Origin: Virgifigura deserti
GTDB lineage: Bacteria > Pseudomonadota > Alphaproteobacteria > Dongiales > Dongiaceae
Direction: 5' to 3'
Assembly: GCA_003576685.1 (NCBI GenBank)
Contig: QOZR01000002.1
Location: 186,001-250,000 of the forward strand
DNA length: 64,000 bases
The notes beneath the pieces are model-generated. The model was given only the letters and a program-made list of their open reading frames with translations, ran no database searches and was not told where the DNA came from. A program made the position numbers and the translations under genes. This document shows positions 1 to 7,369 of the stretch, piece by piece (position 1 is the first letter of the stretch; the number at the start of each line of letters is the position of its first letter).

Positions 1-177
1 GACGTCGACAAGCGCCGCGAGGTGATCGCCAGGCTTGAGGAGATCATGCAGGAGGACGGGCCGATCGTGCAGCCGATCTGGCGCTCCATCTTCACCTTCT
101 ACGACAAGCGCGTGAAAGGCTTCCAGATGCACCCGTCGAACTACATCTTCGGCCAGGATCTGGCGATCGAGACTTAA
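1..177 (+). CDS. ABC transporter peptide-binding protein, C-terminal end (partial)
   Basis: The window opens inside this gene; only the last 58 codons and the TAA stop are present. The visible residues include QEDGPIVQPIWRS and FYDKRVKGF, which match the extreme C-terminus of family 5 extracellular solute-binding proteins. These are periplasmic receptors that deliver peptides or similar solutes to an ABC importer. The remainder of the protein and any transporter subunits lie upstream of the window, so the substrate cannot be judged. A long GC-rich inverted repeat follows the stop at once. The family call is from recalled similarity of this short tail. Confidence 0.75.
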   Translation, partial: DVDKRREVIARLEEIMQEDGPIVQPIWRSIFTFYDKRVKGFQMHPSNYIFGQDLAIET

Positions 178-180
178 CAG

Positions 181-230
181 CCCCCACCCCAACCCTCCTC
201 CAGCTCGGCTGGGGGAGGGTTGGGGTGGGG
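181..230. repeat. Long perfect inverted repeat, interspersed palindrome / likely terminator
   Basis: Bases 182-201 pair with 211-230 (20 pairs, one G-T) around a 9-base loop. The arms are made of C4-A-C4-A2-C3 and its complement. It sits 4 bases after the stop of the transporter gene, so it can act as a transcription terminator, although there is no T run. Palindromes of this CCCCACCCC type are dispersed in many alphaproteobacterial genomes; that is recalled knowledge, as no second full copy is in this window. Confidence 0.7.
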
Positions 231-281
231 CTCGAACCCATCGACGTTGACAAATCAAGTCATGCAGGTCATGAGCCTCGC

Positions 282-2258
282 ATGACCCGACTGTTGCGTT
301 CGCTTGGTCCACTCGCCGCGCTGTTTGTCGGCGCCTGCGCCACTCCCGACACAACACTGTCGCTCGAAAGTACCGGCGGCGATGCCTGGACGTTCGAGAA
401 ACGCATCGAAGGCACCCTGACCGGCGCCTGCAACGACATCGTCGTGACGGCACCGGGAGGCACGGTCCCCGCATGGCGCGACGGCACGCATTTCTCCGCC
501 GTTGTCGAATTGCAGGAAGGCGCGAACGAGGTGCGCGCCGTCTGCCAAAGCAACGACGCCTCTGCCGCCCAGCACTGGACGGTGCAGCTGCGCGATCGGC
601 CAAAAGCCTGGATCCGCACCGTCGTCACCAGCGCCGGCACCAAGAGGGGCCTGATCCTCGACGCCGGCCGCAGCGAGCCCGCCCCGGCGCGCGCCGTGCC
701 GATCGTCCGCTATGAATGGCGCGCCCGCCCCGACAATCCGGCGCCGCTCTATGCGGCCGGCAGCGAAACGCCGCTCGACGCGGCGCCGACGACGGGCAAG
801 CAGCTGGCCCTCGAGCCCCAGACCGTCGACGGCGCCTACTACGTCACGCTGCGTGCGGTCGATGCCCTCGGCCGCGCCGACGAGAGCACCGCGGTGTTCC
901 GCGTCCGCGATGGCGAAGCGCGGGCCGTCAACCTCGCGCGCGAGCACCCCGCCTGGGTCGACGAGGCGGTGATCTATGGCGTGGTGCCGTTCTTCTTCGG
1001 CCCGCGTGGCTTCGACGACGTCACCGCGCGCCTCGACGAGATCGCGGCGCTCGGCGCGACCGTGCTCTGGCTTTCCCCGATTACCGATGCGCCCGAGGAC
1101 GATTTCGGCTATGCCGTGACCGATCCGTTCGAGGTGCGCGAGCGCTTCGGCACCGAGGCGGATCTTCGCGCGCTGGTCAATGCGGCCCATGCGCGCGGCC
1201 TGCGGGTCGTCATGGACTTCATCCCGAACCATTTCTCCGACGAGCACGCATATTATGTCGACGTCGCAAGCCGCGGCGAGGCGTCGCCTTATTTCGACTT
1301 CTTCGACCGCGACGAGACCGGCGAGGTCACCACTTACTTCAACTGGGAGAACCTGAAGAACCTGAACTACGACAACTCGGAGGTGCAGCGCTATGTCATC
1401 GAGGCGTTCGCCCATTGGGTCCGCGATCTCGGCATCGACGGCTTCCGCGTCGATGTGAGCTGGGGCGTCCACGAGCGCGCGCCCGAGTTCTGGCCGCGCT
1501 GGCGCGCGGAGCTGAAGCGCATCGATCCGGACCTGCTGCTTCTCGCCGAGGCCTCGGCCCGCGACCCCTACTATGTCGCGAACGGCTTTGACGCCGCCTA
1601 TGACTGGACCAACGACCTCGGCAAATGGGCTTGGTTCCGCGCCTTCGAGGATCGCGCCCACACCGCTGCCCATCTCCGCGCCGCGCTGACCAACGACGGC
1701 GCCGGTCGCCCGCCGGATACGTTGATCTTCCGCTTCATGAACAACAACGACACCGGCGCGCGCTTCATCACCCGCTATGGCATCGGGCGCACCCGGGTCG
1801 CCGCCGCCATGCTCCTGACCCTGCCGGGCATTCCCGGTATCTACACCGGCGACGAAGTCGGCGCGGCGTTCGAGCCCTATGCCGAGGGTCCGCCCATCAC
1901 CTGGGAGGATCCGCACGGTCTGCGCCCTTACTATACGCGGCTCATCAGCCTGCGCCAGGCCGAGCCGGCCCTGCGCACGCGCGACCTGCAGCTCGTCGAG
2001 ACGTCGCATGGCGAGACGGTACTCGCCTATCTGCGACCGGGGCCGTCTCCGGACGAGAGCCTGCTCGTCCTGCTCAACTATGGCGAAACGCCCGTACGCG
2101 CCTCGCTGTCACGCACCGACGAGATCACGGCCACGCTCGGCAGCGGCCAAGTCATCGACCTGCTGAGCGGCGAAACGCTCACGGTGAGCCCCGACGCGCC
2201 GATCCTGCCCCTACCCGCCTTCGGCGCCCGCGTCCTGCAGAGCATGCCTCCGGGTTAA
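282..2258 (+). CDS. GH13 alpha-amylase family lipoprotein
   Basis: Predicted periplasmic, membrane-anchored glycoside hydrolase acting on alpha-glucans or related sugars. Starting at ATG 282 gives 658 residues with a lipoprotein signal (hydrophobic stretch ending VGAC, Cys19); an upstream in-frame start at 225 would bury the signal and is less likely. Residues of about 20-210 form an N-terminal region that looks beta-sandwich-like. The TIM barrel follows, with DFIPNHF (region I), DGFRVD (nucleophile Asp391), LLAEAS (acid/base Glu423) and FMNNND (Asp490). The usual NHD of region IV is NND here, so the transition-state His is Asn. A C-terminal beta domain ends the protein. A small hairpin (2261-2274) follows the stop. 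Substrate is unknown; no sugar transporter lies beside it. Confidence 0.88.
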   Translation: MTRLLRSLGPLAALFVGACATPDTTLSLESTGGDAWTFEKRIEGTLTGACNDIVVTAPGGTVPAWRDGTHFSAVVELQEGANEVRAVCQSNDASAAQHWTVQLRDRPKAWIRTVVTSAGTKRGLILDAGRSEPAPARAVPIVRYEWRARPDNPAPLYAAGSETPLDAAPTTGKQLALEPQTVDGAYYVTLRAVDALGRADESTAVFRVRDGEARAVNLAREHPAWVDEAVIYGVVPFFFGPRGFDDVTARLDEIAALGATVLWLSPITDAPEDDFGYAVTDPFEVRERFGTEADLRALVNAAHARGLRVVMDFIPNHFSDEHAYYVDVASRGEASPYFDFFDRDETGEVTTYFNWENLKNLNYDNSEVQRYVIEAFAHWVRDLGIDGFRVDVSWGVHERAPEFWPRWRAELKRIDPDLLLLAEASARDPYYVANGFDAAYDWTNDLGKWAWFRAFEDRAHTAAHLRAALTNDGAGRPPDTLIFRFMNNNDTGARFITRYGIGRTRVAAAMLLTLPGIPGIYTGDEVGAAFEPYAEGPPITWEDPHGLRPYYTRLISLRQAEPALRTRDLQLVETSHGETVLAYLRPGPSPDESLLVLLNYGETPVRASLSRTDEITATLGSGQVIDLLSGETLTVSPDAPILPLPAFGARVLQSMPPG

Positions 2259-2343
2259 GGCCCTGGGACCAGGGTCGGGCAACCATGAATAGGCGTAGTT
2301 CAAAAGCCGTATCGGCGGTGACGCCTAGCCGGGTGAACAACAT

Positions 2344-2691
2344 TTACAAGGAACGACCGTCGAAGTCGATTGTTGGAACGGACGTAAGTTCAAGGCCTTC
2401 GAGGCAGCGAATGTTGATATAGGCCGATCGGTTGCCGTCTGCGTCTACGTCCTCGGCATACGGGTGAACGCCACATGTCCGGCAGAACCGATGACTGATA
2501 ACGTGCCTGTTGAAAGTGTACGTATCAACGCCTTCTTCCGACGTGAGCAAGCGTAGATTGTCGCGGGGTACAGCCCATAGAAGCGAGCCTCTGCGGGAGC
2601 AGATAGAGCAGTTGCATGCCACCGCCGCGGTAAGCTCACCTTCAACCTCGAATGCAACTCTGCCGCAGTGACAACTACCTTTGTAGAGCAT
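2344..2691 (-). CDS. GFA / CENP-V family zinc-binding protein
   Basis: Protein of 115 residues of the glutathione-dependent formaldehyde-activating enzyme (GFA) fold, a small zinc protein. Members either help glutathione condense with formaldehyde or have unknown roles. The Cys pattern is complete: CHCG near the N-terminus, CNCSIC in the middle and FCRTCG towards the end, which supply the two zinc sites. ATG at 2691 is chosen because AAGGAGAG lies five to six bases before it; the longer reading from 2727 has no such site. It is monocistronic and there is no formaldehyde dehydrogenase beside it, so the activity on glutathione is not implied. Confidence 0.88.
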   Translation of the reverse strand: MLYKGSCHCGRVAFEVEGELTAAVACNCSICSRRGSLLWAVPRDNLRLLTSEEGVDTYTFNRHVISHRFCRTCGVHPYAEDVDADGNRSAYINIRCLEGLELTSVPTIDFDGRSL

Positions 2692-3014
2692 GTGTTCTCT
2701 CCTTTCCATATTGAGAACCGGCGGCAAACAGGGTCTGCGGCCGCGCCGGGCCAGCCTTCTTATGCCTGCGTCAATTTAGCGATTCGGCGAATCTGACTAA
2801 AAGACGATTGGGCGAAGAGCGATCCGACAGTGCACTTCGACTTTTCTCCAAGGCAGGTCAGGACTTCGCGGGCCACGGCTCCGAGCCGGTGTTGCGCCGT
2901 CGACGGCCCTACGGGCCAAAACATGGCTGCGGCCCCTATTCGAAAACTCCACTTGATCAATAGAACAAATCATGAACATACTCCCGGGACAACAAGCGAC
3001 CGGGAGGGGAAACA

Positions 3015-3116
3015 ATGGACAGGATCTTCAAACAACTCGCCGAAGGAGTCGGCCTCGGGCTGCTGATCGGGGCAGTCCTCCTCTGGATCAGTTTCGGCAC
3101 GGCGGCGCTGGGTTAG
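3015..3116 (+). CDS. Small single-pass membrane protein (33 aa)
   Basis: Short ORF too small for most callers. It has a strong ribosome binding site (GGGAGGGG, five bases before ATG). The product begins MDRIFKQLAEG and then has one hydrophobic helix of about 18 residues (VGLGLLIGAVLLWISFG), ending in TAALG. The charge pattern suggests N-terminus in the cytoplasm. It ends 7 bases before the convergent stop of tex. No family is recognised. Role unknown; coding status rests on the ribosome binding site and the clean amphipathic-then-hydrophobic composition. Confidence 0.5.
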   Translation: MDRIFKQLAEGVGLGLLIGAVLLWISFGTAALG

Positions 3117-3123
3117 GCGGTGA

Positions 3124-5499
3124 TCAGCGACCGTCTTCCGACCGCGCCTGGCGGGCGCGAGCGAAGGCCTCGGCGAGCGCGCCGCCTGTGGCGGGTGGAC
3201 GGCTCGCCGGACCGCGCTTCGCAGCCTTGGTTTCGAGCGCCTTCGCTCCAGACGCCTTGGTTCCGGACGCCTTGATTCCGGACCGGCGCTCCGCCTTGCC
3301 GACGCCCGGCTGAGTCGCGAGCCGGGTCGCGGAATCATCGCTCCGCATGCTAAGAGAGATGCGCCGGCGCTTTAGGTCGACCTCCAGCACGCGCACCTTG
3401 ACGACATCGCCGGGCTTGACGACCGTGCGCGGATCCTTGATGAAGCGATCCGCCAGCGCCGAGACATGCACGAGCCCGTCCTGATGGACGCCGATATCCA
3501 CGAAGGCGCCGAAGTTTGCCACATTGGTGACCACCCCCTCGAGCCGCATGCCGGGTTTGAGCTGCTCGAGCGTCTCGACGCCCTCGCGGAAGCTCGCCGT
3601 CTTGAACTGCGGCCGCGGATCGCGGCCAGGCTTCTCGAGTTCGCGCAGGATATCGACCACGGTCGGCAGGCCGAAGGTCGCGTCGGTGAAGTCATCGGGC
3701 GTGAGCTTGCGCAGCACCGGCGCATTGCCGATCAGCGCGCGGATATCGCCCTGCGTCGCGGCCGCGATGCGGCGCACAACCGGATAGGCCTCCGGATGCA
3801 CCGCGGAGGCGTCGAGTGGGTCGTCGCCGTCCGCGATGCGCAGGAAGCCGGCCGCGAGTTCGAACGCCTTGGGCCCGAGCCGCGGCACCTCGCGCAATGC
3901 CTCGCGCGTGCGGAACGGTCCGTGCCGGTCGCGATGGGCGACAACGGCCTGGGCGAGCGCCTCGCCGAGGCCGGACACCCGCGCGAGTAGCCGCGCCGAC
4001 GCCGTGTTGGCGTCGACGCCCACGGCGTTCACGCAGTCCTCGACCACTGCATCCAGCGAGCGCGACAGCTTCACCTCGCTCACATCATGCTGGTACTGGC
4101 CGACGCCAATCGATTTGGGATCGATCTTGACGAGCTCGGCAAGCGGATCCTGCAGCCGGCGCGCAATCGATACGGCGCCGCGCAGGGACACGTCGAGCTC
4201 CGGCAGCTCCTGCGAGGCATAGGCCGAGGCGGAATAGACCGAGGCCCCCGCCTCCGACACCATCGCCTTGGTCAGCGTCAGCTCCGGGTGCCGGCGAATC
4301 AGCTCGGCCGCCAGCTTGTCGGTCTCGCGCGAGGCCGTACCGTTACCGATGGCGATCAGCGCGACCGCATGCCGCCGCGCGAGCTCTGCCAGCGTCGCGA
4401 TCGACTCGTCCCAGCGCTTCCGCGGCTCGTGCGGATAGATCGTCTCGGTCGCCACTATCTTGCCCGTGCCGTCGACGACCGCGACCTTGACGCCGGTCCG
4501 AAATCCGGGATCGAGCCCCATGGTCGACCGGGCACCGGCCGGCGCAGCGAGCAGAAGGTCGCGCAGATTGGCGGCGAAGACGTTGATCCCCTCCTCCTCG
4601 GCGATTTGCCAAAGCCTCAGCCGCAGATCGGTCTCGATATGCAGTGCGATGCGCACGCGCCAGGCCCAGCGCACCGTCTCGACGAGCCATTTGTCCGCCG
4701 CGCGGCCCTGGTCCGCGATGTCGAAGCGCTGCGCGATGCGTAGCTCGCAAGCGTTGAGGCGCGTCCGGTCCTCGCCGTCGCCGAGATCGAACGACAGCCA
4801 CAGCACCTCCTCGCGCGAACCGCGAAACAGCGCCAGCGCGCGATGCGACGGAATCGCCTTGATCGGCTCGGCATAGTCGAAGTAATCGGCGAACTTAGCG
4901 CCGGCCTCCGCCTTGCCCTCGGCGACCTTGGAGACGAGCTTAGCGTTCTCCCACACATGCTCGCGCAGGGCGCCGACCAGATCGGCATCCTCGGCGAAGC
5001 GCTCCGTCAGGATCTGCCGCGCGCCGTCGAGCGCGGCGGTGGTGTCGGGCACGCCGCGCTCGGTGTCGAGATAGGCGGCCGCCGTCTCCTCCGGGTTGCG
5101 CGTGGGGTCGGCGAGCAGCGCGTCCGCCAGCGGCTCGAGGCCGGCTTCCTTGGCGATCTGCGCCTTGGTGCGGCGCTTCGGCTTGAAAGGTAAATAGAGG
5201 TCCTCGAGCCGTGCCTTGGTATCGGCCTCCTTTATCGCCGCTTCGAGCGCCGCGTCGAGCTTCCCCTGCTCCTGGATGCTGGCAAGGATCGCGGCCCGCC
5301 GCTCCTCAAGCTCGCGCAGATACCGCAGGCGCTCCTCCAGCGTGCGAAGCTGCGCATCGTCGAGGCCGCCGGTCGCCTCCTTGCGGTAGCGCGCGATGAA
5401 CGGGACGGTGGCGCCGCCGTCGAGCAGCGCCACGGCAGCGTCGACCTGAGGGGTGCGGGCGCCGAGCTCGTCGGCAATGCGTTGGCTGATGGGGGTCAT
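3124..5499 (-). CDS. tex: Tex family transcription accessory / RNA-binding protein
   Basis: Full-length Tex homologue (791 aa; family about 770-790). Tex is a cytoplasmic nucleic-acid-binding protein linked to transcription and RNA quality control. The order fits: N-terminal helical region with [15 protein letters not shown], a YqgF-like RNase H fold starting near [17 protein letters not shown], helix-hairpin-helix repeats ([29 protein letters not shown]), and an S1 domain ([19 protein letters not shown]). After S1 comes a low-complexity basic tail with short repeats of KASG/KALE type that is not part of the core. Start at 5499 is the family start. It is transcribed convergently with the small membrane protein gene. 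Confidence 0.96.
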   Translation of the reverse strand: MTPISQRIADELGARTPQVDAAVALLDGGATVPFIARYRKEATGGLDDAQLRTLEERLRYLRELEERRAAILASIQEQGKLDAALEAAIKEADTKARLEDLYLPFKPKRRTKAQIAKEAGLEPLADALLADPTRNPEETAAAYLDTERGVPDTTAALDGARQILTERFAEDADLVGALREHVWENAKLVSKVAEGKAEAGAKFADYFDYAEPIKAIPSHRALALFRGSREEVLWLSFDLGDGEDRTRLNACELRIAQRFDIADQGRAADKWLVETVRWAWRVRIALHIETDLRLRLWQIAEEEGINVFAANLRDLLLAAPAGARSTMGLDPGFRTGVKVAVVDGTGKIVATETIYPHEPRKRWDESIATLAELARRHAVALIAIGNGTASRETDKLAAELIRRHPELTLTKAMVSEAGASVYSASAYASQELPELDVSLRGAVSIARRLQDPLAELVKIDPKSIGVGQYQHDVSEVKLSRSLDAVVEDCVNAVGVDANTASARLLARVSGLGEALAQAVVAHRDRHGPFRTREALREVPRLGPKAFELAAGFLRIADGDDPLDASAVHPEAYPVVRRIAAATQGDIRALIGNAPVLRKLTPDDFTDATFGLPTVVDILRELEKPGRDPRPQFKTASFREGVETLEQLKPGMRLEGVVTNVANFGAFVDIGVHQDGLVHVSALADRFIKDPRTVVKPGDVVKVRVLEVDLKRRRISLSMRSDDSATRLATQPGVGKAERRSGIKASGTKASGAKALETKAAKRGPASRPPATGGALAEAFARARQARSEDGR

Positions 5500-5670
5500 A
5501 GGGACTCGTCAGGTGATTGGGACCAAGAGGGCAGACTGGGCTCGTCGCAAGGGAAGCGAGAATAGGCAAGAGCGTCGGCGTTTGTGAAGGCGTCATGACG
5601 GGGATCTGCCGAACGCCCGCTCCGCAGATATGCCGACATCGGTCCAGGCACTTGAACGGACGATGGGCGC

Positions 5671-5700
5671 TTGCGTCTCCCATAAGTATGCACTTATATA
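5671..5700 (+). promoter_or_regulatory. Promoter with ArsR-type operator over the -10
   Basis: TTGCGT (5671-5676), 18 bases, then TATATA (5695-5700) form a plausible sigma-70 promoter. A perfect inverted repeat ATAAGT-ATGC-ACTTAT (5682-5697) covers the spacer and the -10. It lies 9 bases before the start of the ArsR gene, so autorepression by ArsR is the simple reading. Palindrome and position are seen; binding is inferred. Confidence 0.6.
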
Positions 5701-5706
5701 TTCGTC

Positions 5707-6021
5707 ATGATCGAAACCAACGTCTTCCGTGCTCTGGCTGATCCAACGCGACGCGCCGTCTTCGAGCGGCTTGCCGGGCGCGAGATGAGCGTTTCGGAGC
5801 TGAAAGCCGGCTTTCCGGTTTCGCAGCCGGCGATCTCACAGCATCTGGCCGTGCTACGGGGAGCGGGTCTGGTCCTCGAACGCCGCGAGGGCCGGCGCGC
5901 CTACTATCGGGTCGATCCCGCCGGCCTCGTCCCTCTGGTCGATTGGGTCGACCGCTACCGCGCATTCTGGCCGGAACGTATCGAGAAGCTGAAGAACCTG
6001 CTCAAGGAAATGGATCAATGA
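5707..6021 (+). CDS. ArsR family winged-helix regulator
   Basis: Dimeric DNA-binding repressor of 104 residues. It starts FRALADPTRRAVFERLAG, the typical ArsR N-terminus, and has the recognition helix region FPVSQPAISQHLAVLRGAGLV followed by the wing RREGRRAYYRVDP. It has none of the Cys clusters of metal-sensing ArsR members, so it is of the SdpR-like, non-metal group. Its last codons overlap the next gene by 4 bases (ATGA). ArsR genes fused or coupled to SRPBCC (AHSA1) genes are a common pair; the regulator probably controls both genes through the operator just upstream. Confidence 0.93.
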   Translation: MIETNVFRALADPTRRAVFERLAGREMSVSELKAGFPVSQPAISQHLAVLRGAGLVLERREGRRAYYRVDPAGLVPLVDWVDRYRAFWPERIEKLKNLLKEMDQ

Positions 6022-6533
6022 ATTACGACGACAGGCCGGACGAATCCGCCAACGGCTCCGAGAACGCCACGGACTCCATCATTACTGAATGCGATCTGGC
6101 CGAGCCGCCCGAGAAGGTCTGGCCGGCACTGACGGTCCCGGATCTGCTCGCCGCCTGGCTCATGCCCAACGACATCCGCCCGGAGGTCGGTCGCCGCTTC
6201 ACCTTCCAGGCAAAGTCCGAATCGGGTGACGGCGCCATCAAATGCGAAGTGCTGGCGGTCGAGCCCAATCGCCTGCTCCGCTATAGCTGGCGCGGCGGCG
6301 AGGCCGAACGCGATGCCGGCGGTCGCACCCTCGACACCGTCGTGACCTTCGTTCTCACCAAGACCGCAACGGGCGGCACGCGTCTGCGCGTGATTCATAG
6401 CGGCTTCCCGCTTAGCCTGCGTCGGCCGGTGGTGCAACTCGCACGCACGGTTTCAAGCATGCGGCCGCACGACCTGCGAAGAAAGCCGCGACGAACGATC
6501 CTTGTCGCAAACTCTTTGCGACGGGCGGCCTGA
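6018..6533 (+). CDS. SRPBCC (AHSA1-like) domain protein
   Basis: Translated through ATGA overlap with the ArsR gene. The 171-residue product carries an AHSA1-type START/Bet v1 fold: [25 protein letters not shown], then the RFTFQAK strand, LRYSWR and the [12 protein letters not shown] strand before the final helix. Such proteins bind hydrophobic ligands; the ligand here is unknown. The last 40 residues are Arg-rich ([19 protein letters not shown]) and do not read like the usual amphipathic final helix of the fold, so the C-terminus may be altered. ClpP starts 34 bases later on the same strand and may share the transcript. Confidence 0.85.
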   Translation: MNYDDRPDESANGSENATDSIITECDLAEPPEKVWPALTVPDLLAAWLMPNDIRPEVGRRFTFQAKSESGDGAIKCEVLAVEPNRLLRYSWRGGEAERDAGGRTLDTVVTFVLTKTATGGTRLRVIHSGFPLSLRRPVVQLARTVSSMRPHDLRRKPRRTILVANSLRRAA

Positions 6534-6567
6534 TGAAATTGGTCCTGATGGTGGTGGAGGAATGGCA

Positions 6568-7179
6568 ATGAGCGGTCCGACGAACCTCGTCCCGATGGTG
6601 ATTGAGCAGTCGAGCCGAGGCGAGCGGGCCTTCGACATCTTTTCGCGCCTGTTGCGCGAGCGGATCATCTTCTTGAACGGGCCGATCGACGACGGCGTCT
6701 CGGCTTTGGTCTGCGCCCAGCTTCTCTCGCTGGAGTCGGATAACCCCCGGAAGGAGATCGCTCTCTACATCAACTCGCCGGGCGGGGTGGTGACCAGCGG
6801 CCTCGCGATCTACGACACCATGCAGTACATCAGAAGCCCGGTGTCGACAGTATGCATGGGCACGGCCCGCTCCATGGGCTCGTTCCTGCTGATGGCCGGC
6901 GCAGCGGGCCGGCGCATCGCGCTGCCGAACGCAAGCATCATGCTGCACCAGCCATTAGGCGGTTTCCAGGGACAGGCCTCGGACATCGAGCGCCATGCCG
7001 AGGACGTCGTGAAGACGAAGCGCCGGCTGAACGAGCTCTATGCCAAGCATTGCGGCCGCTCCTACGAGGAGGTCGAGCGCACGCTAGACCGCGACCATTT
7101 CATGACCGCCGAAGAGGCGAAGGCCTGGGGCATCGTCGACCAGATCTGCGAGGCGCGCGGAGCTGGCGAGGCGATCTGA
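6568..7179 (+). CDS. clpP: ClpP-family serine protease (second-type paralogue)
   Basis: ATP-dependent Clp protease proteolytic subunit, 203 aa. Ser102 (in GTARSMGS), His127 (MLHQPLGG) and Asp176 (DRDHFM) give the catalytic triad; the INSPGG oxyanion segment is intact. The nucleophile motif differs from the usual GQAASMGA, which suggests a divergent paralogue rather than the housekeeping ClpP. Start at ATG 6568 is set by GGAGG seven bases upstream; ATG 6562 is too close to it. There is no clpX, clpA or tig gene nearby, unlike the main clpP locus. Confidence 0.93.
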   Translation: MSGPTNLVPMVIEQSSRGERAFDIFSRLLRERIIFLNGPIDDGVSALVCAQLLSLESDNPRKEIALYINSPGGVVTSGLAIYDTMQYIRSPVSTVCMGTARSMGSFLLMAGAAGRRIALPNASIMLHQPLGGFQGQASDIERHAEDVVKTKRRLNELYAKHCGRSYEEVERTLDRDHFMTAEEAKAWGIVDQICEARGAGEAI

Positions 7180-7369
7180 CGACCACCGCGAGCTTGGGCT
7201 CGCGCAGTTTTCCTGTAGCGAAGTCGAACCGAACACCGGCGAGAAAACCGCCGGCGGGTTTGGCGCGACAATTTTGGTCGCTCCTTGAGTAAAGTCAGCC
7301 AGCCGGGTATGCAGGCTATGTCCGGAAACCGAGTGTCGGAATCGGGCCTCAACGCAGGAAAATCGAGAG

